From assembly GCF_000377505.1 (NCBI RefSeq), contig NZ_KB898186.1:310001-374000 (forward strand): a DNA stretch of 64,000 nucleotides, given 5' to 3'. The translations under genes were made by a program, and so were the position numbers. The notes under the pieces are model-generated. The model saw only the letters and a list, made by a program, of their open reading frames with translations. It searched no databases and was not told where the DNA came from. This DNA is from Paenibacillus massiliensis 2301065 = DSM 16942 (GTDB lineage Bacteria; Bacillota; Bacilli; Paenibacillales; Paenibacillaceae). Shown here piece after piece: positions 31,821 through 41,297 of this stretch; within the stretch, counting starts at the first letter, position 1; each line of letters begins with the position of its first letter.

Positions 31821-33878
31821 ATGCATATTGTTAGCGGACAACAACTCATCGCCTATCACGGGGCGAATCTGATATTGAACGGAGTTACTTTTGAAATTCA
31901 TGAGGGAGAGAAGGTCGGTCTGATCGGTCGCAACGGGAGTGGCAAGACGACCTTGCTGCGCTTGATTGCCAGATTGGGCAAGCCGGATGCGGGCCAGCTC
32001 ATTCTCAAGAAGGATAGTCGTGTCGGCTATTTACCGCAGATTCCAGTGGAGTATGACGCTCTTACAGTCTATGAGACGCTGGCCTACGAATACCGGCAGT
32101 TAATGGAATGCAAAGCGAATATGACGCTACTGGAGCAAGACATGTCCAATCCCGTCATTGCAGAGGATGCTGAATGTCTGGAGCAGCTGTTGAAATCCTA
32201 TGCGAGCATGCAGGAGCAATTCGAGCACGGCGGCGGCTATGAGATGGATGCACATATTCAGTCGGTGGCAGATGGTCTGCGTATTCCTGTAGCGATGTAT
32301 GATAGGCCATTCAGCTCCTTATCTGGCGGGGAGAAGACACGAATTGTGCTCGCATCCCAGCTCATAGGCCGTCCTGATCTGCTACTGCTGGATGAACCGA
32401 CGAACCACCTGGATCTGAAGGGCATTGAATGGCTTGAGCAATTTTTGCGCAGCTACACCGGGGCTGTCCTGGTCGTGTCGCATGATCGGTATTTTCTGGA
32501 CAGGGTAGCAGGTAAAATGCTGGAGCTGGAGGATGGCGAGGCTCACACGTATCTAAGTAATTATAGTGGGTATGTGAGGGAAAAGGAGGAGCGTCTACTC
32601 ATCCAGTTCGCCGATTATCAGGAACAGCAGAAGCAGATCAAGAAGATGAAGGAGGCCATCAAGCGCTTCGAAGAGTGGGGGCGCATCGGGGATAATGAGA
32701 AATTCTTCAAGAAAGCGGCTTCGATTCGCAAAGCTCTGGAGCGGATGGACAGAATCAAACGCCCTGTACTGGAGCGCCAGAGTGCAGAGTTCGAGCTGAA
32801 TCCACAGGAACGCTCGGGACGGAGAGTCCTGCAATTTGAAGGAATCGTCAAAGCATACGGAGGCAGGCAGATCCTGCAGGGGGTCGAGGGTGATCTGGAA
32901 TTCGGTGAGAAGATTGCGTTGCTGGGGGATAATGGATCGGGAAAATCAACCCTACTGCGTATCCTGCTTGGTGAAGAGTCCCCGGACGCCGGCGATGTGA
33001 CATGGGGGTCTCGTGTGGAATACGGTTACCTTGCGCAGCAGGAGACGCGTGGGGAGGCAACCGGTACTGTCCTGTCCTACTTCCGGCAAGAGGTCGGTAT
33101 AGAGGAGGGGGAAGCACGCCATATTCTGGCCGCATATATGTTCTATGGTGCGGACGTCTTTCGTTCCGTGAGCACGCTATCTGGCGGAGAATGGAGCCGT
33201 CTGCGCCTCGCTCTACTCGTCATGCAGAAACCTAATCTGCTGCTGCTGGATGAGCCGACGAATCATCTGGATATTGATTCCCGCGAGGCTCTGGAGGAAG
33301 CGCTGGAGTCTTACGGCGGAACTGTATTAGCCATTTCTCATGACCGATACTTCGTCAATAAGCTGGCTGGTCGTGTGTGGGAGCTGGAGCAAGGACAGAT
33401 TACGTCCTATCTCGGTAATTTTGACGACTTCCGTGCCAAGAAGCAGGAGCTACAGCGGCTGGAAGCCACCAGCAGTGACGCTGCTGCGCTAATGTCGAGG
33501 TCAGGAGCTGGATTACCCTCGGCGGGCGCGTCCTTATCCAAAGCGTCCTCCTCCAAAGCATCCTCCAGCGCTTCATCAGTAGCCACTGCTGGTGCTTCAT
33601 CCAGCAAAGCGAGGAGTAATGCTACAGGGAAAAGGGAGAAGAAGGCAGATTCAGCAAAGGCCGTCGTGTCTCGTGAGCAGCTGGAGCAGCGGATTGCTGA
33701 TCTGGAGCAAGCCTTGCACACAGCTGATACGGAGCTGGAAGTGTTGGCTTCAGGTGCGGAGACGGGCGGACCATCAGGTGCCAGTACTGAGGGCAAAAGT
33801 CTTCAGCAGCTGTGGGAGGAGCGTGAGCGTCTGCAGCAGGAGCTTGATCAGGTGCTGGAGGCTTGGGTAGAGCTGTAA
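31821..33878 (+). CDS. ABC-F family ATPase (ribosome-associated)
   Basis: A 685-residue soluble protein with two ABC domains and no membrane segment. Walker A: GRNGSGKTT (about 37) and GDNGSGKST (about 372). Signature: LSGGEKTR and LSGGEWSR. Walker B: LLLLDEPTNHLD in both halves. The linker between them (about 245-320) is a charged helical hairpin (QEQQKQIKKMKEAIKRFEEW), the P-site tRNA interaction motif region. A Ser/Ala-rich spacer and a C-terminal coiled coil (REQLEQRIADLEQAL) follow. ABC-F proteins act on stalled or antibiotic-bound ribosomes. Length and tail resemble B. subtilis YdiF, but the attenuator-like leader points to a resistance role; both are open. AGGGGG precedes the ATG. Confidence 0.92.
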   Translation: MHIVSGQQLIAYHGANLILNGVTFEIHEGEKVGLIGRNGSGKTTLLRLIARLGKPDAGQLILKKDSRVGYLPQIPVEYDALTVYETLAYEYRQLMECKANMTLLEQDMSNPVIAEDAECLEQLLKSYASMQEQFEHGGGYEMDAHIQSVADGLRIPVAMYDRPFSSLSGGEKTRIVLASQLIGRPDLLLLDEPTNHLDLKGIEWLEQFLRSYTGAVLVVSHDRYFLDRVAGKMLELEDGEAHTYLSNYSGYVREKEERLLIQFADYQEQQKQIKKMKEAIKRFEEWGRIGDNEKFFKKAASIRKALERMDRIKRPVLERQSAEFELNPQERSGRRVLQFEGIVKAYGGRQILQGVEGDLEFGEKIALLGDNGSGKSTLLRILLGEESPDAGDVTWGSRVEYGYLAQQETRGEATGTVLSYFRQEVGIEEGEARHILAAYMFYGADVFRSVSTLSGGEWSRLRLALLVMQKPNLLLLDEPTNHLDIDSREALEEALESYGGTVLAISHDRYFVNKLAGRVWELEQGQITSYLGNFDDFRAKKQELQRLEATSSDAAALMSRSGAGLPSAGASLSKASSSKASSSASSVATAGASSSKARSNATGKREKKADSAKAVVSREQLEQRIADLEQALHTADTELEVLASGAETGGPSGASTEGKSLQQLWEERERLQQELDQVLEAWVEL

Positions 33879-33993
33879 GAACTGCAAGCTTAGCAGCGGG
33901 CGCCAGGGCTCCCCGCTTGCAGCGGCTCTATACTGACATTTGATATAGTTAAGGTAACTAAGGGCTCTGGAACAGTGTTGCCAGGACAGAACG

Positions 33994-34038
33994 GCACTTG
34001 GAGGAAGGAATTGACTTGCAAAGCCTACCTCCAAGTGC
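33994..34038. repeat. Inverted repeat before the nucleoside hydrolase gene
   Basis: Exact 11-bp arms GCACTTGGAGG (33994-34004) and CCTCCAAGTGC (34028-34038) with a 23-bp loop. There is no T run. It may be a weak ABC-F terminator or a regulatory hairpin in the leader of the next gene. Confidence 0.5.
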
Positions 34039-34078
34039 TTCAATAAGTAAAGCTTTGAGTTAACGAGGAGGATTACAT

Positions 34079-35035
34079 ATGGCAGACCAACGTAAAGTCA
34101 TTATTGACACGGACACCGCTGGCGATGATACGATTGCCATTCTGACGGCACTGCATTATTTTCAGGTAGAGGGCATTACGATTACGGGCGGGAACGTACA
34201 ATTTGACCAGGAGGTTGAGAATGCACTGTATACGGTGCAGGTTGCCGGTCATGGTGGCAAGGTTCCTGTGTACAAGGGCTATGAGCGTCCGCTTCTGGCC
34301 TATGGTAAGGCGCAGCATCGCACGGTAGAGGATGTGCACGGCGATGACGGCATGGGCGGGGCACATTTTCCCAAGGCTGTGCAGCGTCCAGAGAGTGGAC
34401 ATGCTGTAGATTTTATGATCGACAAGATCCATGCTCATCCAGGAGAAATCTCACTGCTGGCTATTGCACCACTGACCAACATTGCTGCGGCTATCCAGAA
34501 GGACCCTACCATTATTCCCGAGATTGCTCACTTGTACATCATGGGCGGTACGAACAATGCACTGGGCAATATTACCCCGGCTGCAGAGTATAACTTCTAC
34601 GTAGATCCTGAGGCGGCCAAAATTGTCCTGCATTCTGGCATTCCGATCACGATGGTGGGTTGGGAGATGTGTACGCAGTATTCCGTCATGGACGATGATG
34701 ATCATGCCGAGATTGCGGCGCTTGGCAGTGCGGGTAGTGAATTCTTCATAGCGATCAACAAAGTGGTTATGCAGTTCAACAAATCCGTGCACAAGCTGAA
34801 TGGAACGACGCATCCCGACACACTGCTGATGGCTGTAGCTGCAGACGAGTCCGCTATGACCAAGTCAGGTCATTACTACGTGGATGTAGAGGCTGCAGGC
34901 GAGCTGACGCGCGGCTATAGTGTCGTGGACATTAATGGACGTTTTGGCAAAGAACCTAACGTGCGCGTCTGCGAGGCGATCGACCGACCGAAATTCAAAT
35001 CCATGCTGCTGGATGTTCTCACGGCTATAAAATAA
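34079..35035 (+). CDS. Inosine-uridine-preferring nucleoside hydrolase
   Basis: A 318-residue enzyme hydrolysing the N-glycosidic bond of nucleosides to ribose and free base. The calcium-binding DTDTAGDD cluster (residues 11-18, consensus DTDPGxDD) is at the N-terminus. Further marks are LAIAPLTNIAAAI, YIMGGTNNALGNITPAAEYNFYVDPEAA with the sugar-binding Glu/Asn, and VHKLNGTTHPDTL with the Ca-ligand Asp. It lacks a signal peptide, so it is a cytoplasmic salvage enzyme. GAGGAGG precedes the ATG. It is monocistronic with its own terminator. Confidence 0.92.
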   Translation: MADQRKVIIDTDTAGDDTIAILTALHYFQVEGITITGGNVQFDQEVENALYTVQVAGHGGKVPVYKGYERPLLAYGKAQHRTVEDVHGDDGMGGAHFPKAVQRPESGHAVDFMIDKIHAHPGEISLLAIAPLTNIAAAIQKDPTIIPEIAHLYIMGGTNNALGNITPAAEYNFYVDPEAAKIVLHSGIPITMVGWEMCTQYSVMDDDDHAEIAALGSAGSEFFIAINKVVMQFNKSVHKLNGTTHPDTLLMAVAADESAMTKSGHYYVDVEAAGELTRGYSVVDINGRFGKEPNVRVCEAIDRPKFKSMLLDVLTAIK

Positions 35036-35041
35036 CAAGAG

Positions 35042-35098
35042 CCCAACCGATTCCGGGAGATACGCCTCAGGGTGCACTTCTGGAGGGGTTGGGTTTTT
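35042..35098 (+). terminator. Terminator of the nucleoside hydrolase gene
   Basis: CCCAACC (35042-35048) pairs with GGTTGGG (35087-35093), followed by five T's and a T-rich tail. Confidence 0.75.
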
Positions 35099-35220
35099 CT
35101 TTTGACCTGTTCTCTTTTGGCTTTCGGCTTTATAGCTATGGTACATTAGTTAGAAAGCGTTACCGTCTGTCCAGATAGGCGTACAGCGGAATAGATTGCT
35201 ACAGGCAGGAGGAACAACAG

Positions 35221-35703
35221 ATGCTGTTTTATATCATAGCGCTCCTAGTCACGCTGGTTGATCAGGGGACAAAAATAGCCGTGCGGCTGTATATGGAGGT
35301 CGGTCAGGTCATACCGCTTGGCGATTCGGGTATGCAGCTCCATCATTACGAGAATAGCGGGATGGCAGGAGGCTTGCTCCAAGGCTACGCACGTCTCTTC
35401 GGAGTGATTGCTGTGCTGTTCATTGGTGGTGTGCTCTATTACAGGCGAAAAGGAGAGATTCGCGGCTTCCTTATGGAGTCAGGAGCAGGCTTCATGGTCG
35501 GCGGAGCCTTGGGCAATGCGATTGATCGTTTTATGTTCGCCAAGGTTACTGACTTTCTCGTATTTCCATCCGGGCGCGGGATTCTCAATCTGGCCGATGT
35601 GGCGATCAACATAGGCGTGGTGCTAATCATATTAGGGATGCTCAAGCATGCCTTCCAGAGCTACCGTGAGAAGCGTCTACGAAATATGCTCCCCAAAGCA
35701 TAA
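35221..35703 (+). CDS. lspA: Signal peptidase II (prolipoprotein signal peptidase)
   Basis: A 160-residue polytopic membrane aspartyl protease that cleaves signal peptides of lipid-modified prolipoproteins at the lipobox Cys. Motifs: LVDQGTKIAV in the first helix, HHYENSGMAGG, and the two catalytic Asp regions GGALGNAIDRF and LNLADVAINIG. Four membrane helices are visible. Members are usually next to rluD and pyrR; here it stands alone, so it may be a second, accessory copy. GGAGGA lies about nine bases before the ATG. Confidence 0.9.
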   Translation: MLFYIIALLVTLVDQGTKIAVRLYMEVGQVIPLGDSGMQLHHYENSGMAGGLLQGYARLFGVIAVLFIGGVLYYRRKGEIRGFLMESGAGFMVGGALGNAIDRFMFAKVTDFLVFPSGRGILNLADVAINIGVVLIILGMLKHAFQSYREKRLRNMLPKA

Positions 35704-36007
35704 GAACGGAATAACAGCGAATGAGCTTATTCTCAGAGCCCTTTTCATAAAAAGAAAAAACTAATACATATGGAATACAGGATCATTCAAGTCCTGAATT
35801 ACCTGCTCGTGTGGGTTATTCATGCAACGGGTGCTCCTTTTTTTATTGTGCACATTCAATCTTTTTGGACACTAGCTCCGTCTAACTTAGGATTCATGAG
35901 GACGCTGCATCCGGCGCTACCATCATGACCTTCAAATTCCGAAGCCTACATCATATACAGAAAGGGGGCGGCGAAGGATGGGGGAGCTTGTAAGTGGAGA
36001 GGACACA

Positions 36008-36484
36008 ATGGACAGTACAGTGATGAATGAGGAGGCCTTTTTCGAACGCCTCTATGCAGAGCGTCACAAGATGTATGCCATAGCCCTTAGTTATCTGCGA
36101 AAGGAAAATGATGCTCTTGAGGTCGTGCAGGAGGCATCCTGCCGGGCCTGGATGAAGCGAGACAAACTAAGAGATGAGCAATTCTTCAGCTCCTGGATTA
36201 TTCGTATTACCTTGAACTGCTGTGTGGACGAGCTTCGACGCAGGAGGCGTATGCTTCCGGTAGATAACATAGACGAAGGGACTGCGCAGGAGATGAGGAG
36301 CAATGACCGAATTGACCTGGAGCGTGCGCTGGAGCACATGAAGCCCAAATATCGACATGTCGTGACGCTGAAATATTATCAGGATCTGACGATTGCCCAG
36401 ATTGCCCAGGTGCTCAGGAAGCCCGAGGGGACCGTGAAGACCTGGCTGCGGACCGCGCTGAAGCAGCTGCGGGACCATCTGTGA
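36008..36484 (+). CDS. ECF RNA polymerase sigma factor (SigV/Ecf30-like)
   Basis: About 158 residues from the ATG at 36008 (168 from an in-frame ATG at 35978). Region 2 reads FFERLYAERHKMYAIALSYLRKENDALEVVQEASCRAW. Region 4 reads KPKYRHVVTLKYYQDLTIAQIAQVLRKPEGTVKTWLRTALKQL, an HTH. It directs transcription of an envelope-stress-type regulon, probably including its own operon. The 36008 start has GGAGAGG five bases upstream; the 35978 start has AAAGGGGG. The next gene encodes a membrane-anchored DUF4179 protein, the usual anti-sigma partner of this type. Confidence 0.9.
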   Translation: MDSTVMNEEAFFERLYAERHKMYAIALSYLRKENDALEVVQEASCRAWMKRDKLRDEQFFSSWIIRITLNCCVDELRRRRRMLPVDNIDEGTAQEMRSNDRIDLERALEHMKPKYRHVVTLKYYQDLTIAQIAQVLRKPEGTVKTWLRTALKQLRDHL

Positions 36485-36502
36485 GTATACAAGGGAGGAG
36501 TG

Positions 36503-38005
36503 ATGAGTATGTCAGAGCTTGAAGAGCGTCTGCTCCATCAGCGTGCTGGTGAGATCAGGAAGCAGGCAGAGAGCCTGCAAGAAGAGAGGTTGTATGCAGC
36601 TATGCGGAATGGAATTAAGCAGGGGCGCCAGCGTGAGCGGAAGCGGGGCTATACACAGGGGATACTCGGGGCCGTGGCAGTCGCTGCTGTAGTATTGCTG
36701 GTATTCTCCATGGGAGGGGCTCTGAAGGATAGCAATGTCAACGATAACATTGTCAAAGGCTCGGTTCAAAGTGACAGCACCAGCGTGTGGGATGACTACC
36801 AGATTTACCGTCAGGATGATACTCGTCTGAATCCCACTCTAGCACGCGCGCTGGAGCAGAACCTGGTGCAGCCTGTTCGTCAGCGTGCAGAGAATGGGGA
36901 CTACATCTTGGATGTAGCTGGAGCTGTGACGGATGGCCGTCAGGTATTTGTATTGTTCAGTGTTCAGAATCAATCAGATTCGGAAATGATGATTGGTAAT
37001 TTCTCGCTTCAATTCGGTGACGTGCAGAACACTTATCCGTACCGAGGGGCTTCTCTCGATTTTGTCGGTGGGGGGGGCAATGGCATACCTCCAGGTGACA
37101 CGGTGAATTATGTATTTTCGAATAAGCTATCGCCAGCTATTTCCTATGATAGTAATGTCAAGCTGGATGTTACGCTGTCACCGACTTATGGGAACGCGGC
37201 TTCCAACCATTCGAATCAGGTCACAAGCAAGTTCGGGCTGGAGGTGGCTTTTGGACTGGATCAGAACATGCTCAAGGAGCAAGAGCATACAGTGACCCCC
37301 AATCGGATGCTGAAGGTTGGCGAGCAGCAGATCACAGTGGCACGCATACTGTATACACCGCTGGCTGCGTATGTGGATGTAGAGTACGATCCATTGAACT
37401 CCAAGCATATTTTCCAGCTACTTAATCCGGTGCTGGTGAACCAAGGCGAGGCAGGTGAGGAGAAGATATTTTATCCAACCTACATTACGTCCAATAATTC
37501 CGAGGTCTATACCGATGGTTCAGCCATCACGTTGGTCTTCAACAAGAGCCGCTACAGTCAGCCCGAATCGGCATCCCTTCGCATGGCTGGTATTGTTGCA
37601 GTAGACAAGGAGCGCATGAAGATCGTAGTTGATCTGGAGAAAGGGCAGCTACTGGCTGCGCCGGGCGACGACCTTGAGTTGGTGAAGCCAACAGCAGAGA
37701 CGGGCTGGGAGGAAGGCCAGATTCTGTTCCGACAGCGACAGCAAGATCCTTATCGGAGTGGCTTTGGGATGTGGCTAGGGAGCAGCTTCACCGACGCACA
37801 GGGACAAGTGCATGAACGGGCCTCCAAGACAGCAGAAGGAGGCAGCTTTGGCGGATACATGTCCTCCTCGGATGGGAACAATGTCGATGAGCAAAGCTAC
37901 TTTTTCGGGCCAGCAGCGAAGAATTATCCACAGCCGCTAACGATACCGGTAGAACGCTACTGGAGTCCGATTCTGGATGCGAAGGCAGTGCAGCTGTATC
38001 CTTAG
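36503..38005 (+). CDS. DUF4179-type membrane anti-sigma factor
   Basis: About 500 residues. A charged cytoplasmic N-terminus (LEERLLHQRAGEIRKQAESLQEERLYAAM) would hold the sigma factor. One membrane segment follows at about residues 53-72 (ILGAVAVAAVVLLVFSM). The large outside part starts with the DUF4179-like ADGRQVFVLF-type strand (AVTDGRQVFVLFSVQNQ) and ends near a YWSPILDA motif. Gene order with the ECF sigma gene 18 bp upstream fits a sigma/anti-sigma operon; the external domain is presumably the stress sensor. Three ATG/GTG codons are close together (36500-36509), so the exact start is uncertain. Confidence 0.8.
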   Translation: MSMSELEERLLHQRAGEIRKQAESLQEERLYAAMRNGIKQGRQRERKRGYTQGILGAVAVAAVVLLVFSMGGALKDSNVNDNIVKGSVQSDSTSVWDDYQIYRQDDTRLNPTLARALEQNLVQPVRQRAENGDYILDVAGAVTDGRQVFVLFSVQNQSDSEMMIGNFSLQFGDVQNTYPYRGASLDFVGGGGNGIPPGDTVNYVFSNKLSPAISYDSNVKLDVTLSPTYGNAASNHSNQVTSKFGLEVAFGLDQNMLKEQEHTVTPNRMLKVGEQQITVARILYTPLAAYVDVEYDPLNSKHIFQLLNPVLVNQGEAGEEKIFYPTYITSNNSEVYTDGSAITLVFNKSRYSQPESASLRMAGIVAVDKERMKIVVDLEKGQLLAAPGDDLELVKPTAETGWEEGQILFRQRQQDPYRSGFGMWLGSSFTDAQGQVHERASKTAEGGSFGGYMSSSDGNNVDEQSYFFGPAAKNYPQPLTIPVERYWSPILDAKAVQLYP

Positions 38006-38098
38006 TAACGTTTCCTACGTATGGAAGACAGGTAGGTAGCTGTGCTGGTGGACAGAATGTTAGAATAGCAGGATAGGGCAGTAAAGGAGAGAAGCAAG

Positions 38099-39823
38099 AT
38101 GTCAGAGGAAGTCGGATTGCGTGAGATGACTATATTGAAGACCATTGCGGAGACCTTGAACACCTCGAATGATCTGTCAATCATGCTGGACACTGTGCTT
38201 GGGAAATTGCTGGATCTCACTGGACTGGCTGCCGGCTGGATCTTCTTCAGTGATGGAAGTCCAGACTACAACTGTGCTATCGACAAGCATCTGCCTCCTG
38301 CGCTGCAGATTCGGAATAAAGAGCCGATGAAGCAAGGGACCTGCTGGTGCTTGAACCGCATGTGGGACGGAAGGCTGGATTATGCCGTGAACATCCTGAA
38401 CTGCAAACGGCTGGAGAATGCGGTGGAGTATCAGTGGGGAGATACATTGGGAATCACGCATCATGCTACGATCCCACTGCGCTCCAGTGATCATGTAATC
38501 GGCCTGTTAAATGTGGCAGCACCGGGGAAAGAGAGCTTTAGTGAGAACGAGCTGGCATTACTGCAGTCCGTAGCTTATCAATTGGGCGGTGCTGTCGAGC
38601 GTATGCGATTGTATCAAATGGAGCAGCATCGTGCAGAGCAGTACGCGAGGCTTGGTGAGCTCAGTGTGGAGCTGGGCACCATGGTCGATGAGTACAGTAA
38701 GGACCCTAGAGGCTGGTCAGAATGGGTCGTTCGGCTTGTCCGGAAATACTTCGGTTGGGCTTTCATTGCTCTGCTACATGAGAAGGATCGCATCTACTCA
38801 CTTCAGACGGCAGGGGAAGCGGGCAATGTATTCAGATCCACAACCGAGCTGCCTGCTACCATAATAGAGCTACTGGATCGTTCGAAGCAGCCAGGACTGC
38901 GTGACGCGAGACATGTCGTGCAGGTGCCTGTGGCCCAGCTTGAGGCGATTGCATCATATACAGGCTATAGCTGGCCCTCGGAACCGACACATCGCCCCGA
39001 CTGTGGTATGATGATCCAATTACCCTTTAGCCTTCCAGAGGAGAGTGGAAGGCTGTTCATTGGACTGGCTGCCTCGAATCAAGCTTCTACAGCGGATCAG
39101 GAGATTATTGAGGTGTTGTCTGAGCACATCGTAGCAGCCTGGGAAAGTCTCCGGCTGGTCGAGCAGCGACGGGAGCTGGCTCGGCTGGAGGAACGGAATC
39201 GATTGGCGCGTGATCTACATGATTCGGTGAATCAAATGCTATTCTCGCTGTCACTCACGGCCAAGGGCGTGGAGAGCATGCTGGAACATGACTCTACCCC
39301 TCATCCTGCAGTTGAATCTGTGAGGGATATGCGGTTGCTGGCGCAGCAGGCGCTACAGGAGATGAGAGCTCTGATCCTGCAGCTTCGTCCGATAGCGCTG
39401 AACTCTGGCCTGCTGGCGGCATTACAGGAATATGGAGCGAGACAGGGGCTTCAGGTACACATGATGAGTGAAGGGCAGGAGCATTTGCCACCTAGTATAG
39501 AAGAAGGGCTATGGAGAGTTGGGCAAGAGGCACTCAATAATGTACGTAAGCATGCTGGTGTAGCCAAAGTGAACGTGACATTACGAAACACAGGCCACGA
39601 GGTGGAGTTGAGCATCTCCGACCGTGGTCAAGGTGGCGCCAAGCGACGGGGGCGTGAAGTCTCTTCGCGTTCTCTTGGCTTGTCCATTATGAAGGAACGA
39701 GTAGAGTCGCTACGCGGGCGCTTTGAGCTGACCAGCTCAGTCCGCAAGGGTACGACAGTCACGGCGATTATCCCGCTGCCACTCTCTGACCATGCCGTTC
39801 CACGACAGGAGTGTCGAAGATGA
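38099..39823 (+). CDS. Cytoplasmic GAF-domain histidine kinase, NarL-system type
   Basis: A 574-residue kinase with no membrane segment. Two GAF regions are visible (about residues 15-165 and 195-345); the first carries CW/C motifs (GTCWCLNRMW, ILNCKRL) that could bind a cofactor or metal. The HisKA_3 dimerisation box is EERNRLARDLHDSVNQMLFSLSL, with the phospho-accepting His in DLHDS. The ATPase domain follows with EALNNVRKHAGVAKV and ISDRGQGG, ending RSLGLSIMKERVESL. It phosphorylates the NarL-type regulator encoded next, with which it shares a 4-bp ATGA overlap. Likely an intracellular redox or small-molecule sensor. Confidence 0.92.
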   Translation: MSEEVGLREMTILKTIAETLNTSNDLSIMLDTVLGKLLDLTGLAAGWIFFSDGSPDYNCAIDKHLPPALQIRNKEPMKQGTCWCLNRMWDGRLDYAVNILNCKRLENAVEYQWGDTLGITHHATIPLRSSDHVIGLLNVAAPGKESFSENELALLQSVAYQLGGAVERMRLYQMEQHRAEQYARLGELSVELGTMVDEYSKDPRGWSEWVVRLVRKYFGWAFIALLHEKDRIYSLQTAGEAGNVFRSTTELPATIIELLDRSKQPGLRDARHVVQVPVAQLEAIASYTGYSWPSEPTHRPDCGMMIQLPFSLPEESGRLFIGLAASNQASTADQEIIEVLSEHIVAAWESLRLVEQRRELARLEERNRLARDLHDSVNQMLFSLSLTAKGVESMLEHDSTPHPAVESVRDMRLLAQQALQEMRALILQLRPIALNSGLLAALQEYGARQGLQVHMMSEGQEHLPPSIEEGLWRVGQEALNNVRKHAGVAKVNVTLRNTGHEVELSISDRGQGGAKRRGREVSSRSLGLSIMKERVESLRGRFELTSSVRKGTTVTAIIPLPLSDHAVPRQECRR

Positions 39824-40521
39824 CTATACGATTATTGATAGCGGATGATCATGCGATGGTGCGCAAAGGCCTGCAGGTCTTTCTCGCAACTCAACCGGAT
39901 CTGGAGGTGGTGGGGGAGGCATCCAATGGGCAGGAGGCGCTGGAGCAGGCTGACCTGCTGCGGCCGCATGTCATATTGATGGATCTGCATATGCCTCTGC
40001 TCAGTGGCATTGAGACGGCAAGCCGTCTGCGTGTATCGCAGCCAGAGATCAAGGTGATCGTGCTGACCTCGTTCGCGGATCAGGAGCATGTCGTCCCGGC
40101 TATACGGGCTGGTGTGAAGGGATATCTACTGAAGGAAATTGAGCCTGACGAGCTGATGCGAGCAATCCGCCGTGTGCATGCAGGACAGGTAGAGCTTCAC
40201 CCGGCTGCCGCAGAGCAATTAATGCAGGTCATGGCTACGCCCGCTGCTGCTGTGGATTCTGTTCCTCGATCGGGAGAGGAGAGGAAAGAAGTGGCCTCAG
40301 CGCAAGGTTTGGAGCAGCTAACCAAGCGGGAACGTGAAGTGCTCGGACTGATTGCACACGGAATGAGTAACAAGGATATCGCGCAGCAATTGATCATTAC
40401 GGAGAAGACAGTCAAGACACATGTCAGTCATATTTTAGATAAGTTAGAGGTGGCTGATCGCACGCAAGCCGCTATATACGCGGTTAAGAGCGGCTGGATG
40501 TCCGACCAGAAGTCGAACTAG
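39820..40521 (+). CDS. NarL/FixJ-type response regulator
   Basis: A 233-residue regulator. Receiver domain: LLIADDHAMVRKGL, the phospho-Asp in VILMDLHMP (about residue 54), VIVLTSF and KGYLLKE. The C-terminal LuxR-type HTH is LTKREREVLGLIAHGMSNKDIAQQLIITEKTVKTHVSHIL. The ATG at 39820 overlaps the kinase stop by four bases and has AGGAG eight bases before it; the GTG at 39811 is less likely. It is the transcription output of the preceding GAF kinase. Its target genes are not known. Confidence 0.94.
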   Translation: MTIRLLIADDHAMVRKGLQVFLATQPDLEVVGEASNGQEALEQADLLRPHVILMDLHMPLLSGIETASRLRVSQPEIKVIVLTSFADQEHVVPAIRAGVKGYLLKEIEPDELMRAIRRVHAGQVELHPAAAEQLMQVMATPAAAVDSVPRSGEERKEVASAQGLEQLTKREREVLGLIAHGMSNKDIAQQLIITEKTVKTHVSHILDKLEVADRTQAAIYAVKSGWMSDQKSN

Positions 40522-40562
40522 TGCATACTCATCTCAGTCTAAAGTCGTAGATAATGCAAGTG

Positions 40563-40590
40563 AACTCAACCGAAGGGTTGAGTTTTTTTG
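40563..40590 (+). terminator. Terminator of the GAF kinase/regulator operon
   Basis: AACTCAACC-GAAG-GGTTGAGTT followed by T's: exact nine-bp arms, four-base loop. Confidence 0.92.
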
Positions 40591-40710
40591 CGTTGAAAGT
40601 TCAGCCTGACTACCGACGATTCAAGCAAAGGAATGGATTAAGATGGGGACAGAGGAAAGGCAGGGGAGCCGGAACCAAGCGATATATTGATTTCATCAGG
40701 AGGAATGGTT

Positions 40711-41262
40711 ATGAACATTATGATTTTGAACGGCAGCAATCGACACACCGCCACTAGCACAAGGCTTGGGCAATATGCCGCAGAGCGATTTGCTAATCAC
40801 GGGCATGAGGTTCATATATTCGATCTCCATGAGCGGCCACTTCCGTGGTACACACCAGATGCAGTTGGGGAGGAGGATGCAAATGTGGCAGAGCTCAAGA
40901 AAAGCATGCTCGCCGCGGATGCGATTATCCTGACGACACCGGAATACCACGGTAGTATCAGTGGAGTCCTCAAGAACGCCCTGGATTATCTGGGACAAAT
41001 GTATATGGGGGGGAAGCCAGTCTTGTCGATCAGCTCAGCCGGAGGTGCAGTCGGAGTGAGTGCTCTCCTGCAGCTACAGGCGATTGTAAGGAATATGCAT
41101 GGAATTAATGCGCCAGAATGGATCTCGATTGGCGGAATGCAGAGACGACGGTTTGAAGAAGGCTATGATGAATACGAGGGTGGGCAGGAGGTTGAGGATC
41201 GGGTTCACCGTGTACTCAGTTCCTTTCTGGCTCTGGCTGATGCAATTGTTACGGTGCATTGA
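40711..41262 (+). CDS. NADPH-dependent FMN reductase family protein
   Basis: A 183-residue flavodoxin-like reductase. The phosphate loop for FMN is ILNGSNRHTATSTRLG. The second signature TPEYHGSISGVLKNALDYL contacts the isoalloxazine, and SSAGGAVGVSALLQLQAIVRNM follows, all typical of the ArsH/azoreductase-like FMN_red family. It reduces FMN, quinones, azo compounds or chromate with NAD(P)H. AGGAGG is seven bases before the ATG at 40711, so the longer frame from 40687 is rejected. Downstream come two VOC proteins with short gaps; the three may form a detoxification operon. Confidence 0.9.
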   Translation: MNIMILNGSNRHTATSTRLGQYAAERFANHGHEVHIFDLHERPLPWYTPDAVGEEDANVAELKKSMLAADAIILTTPEYHGSISGVLKNALDYLGQMYMGGKPVLSISSAGGAVGVSALLQLQAIVRNMHGINAPEWISIGGMQRRRFEEGYDEYEGGQEVEDRVHRVLSSFLALADAIVTVH

Positions 41263-41297
41263 ATTTATATATATCTAGCGAAAAAGGAGGCCATACG

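Noticed and set aside
35879-35886. CGTCTAAC as an ECF-sigma -10 element for autoregulation of the sigma gene at 36008
   Set aside because: No GGAAC or TGAAAC -35 element at the required 16-17 bp distance.
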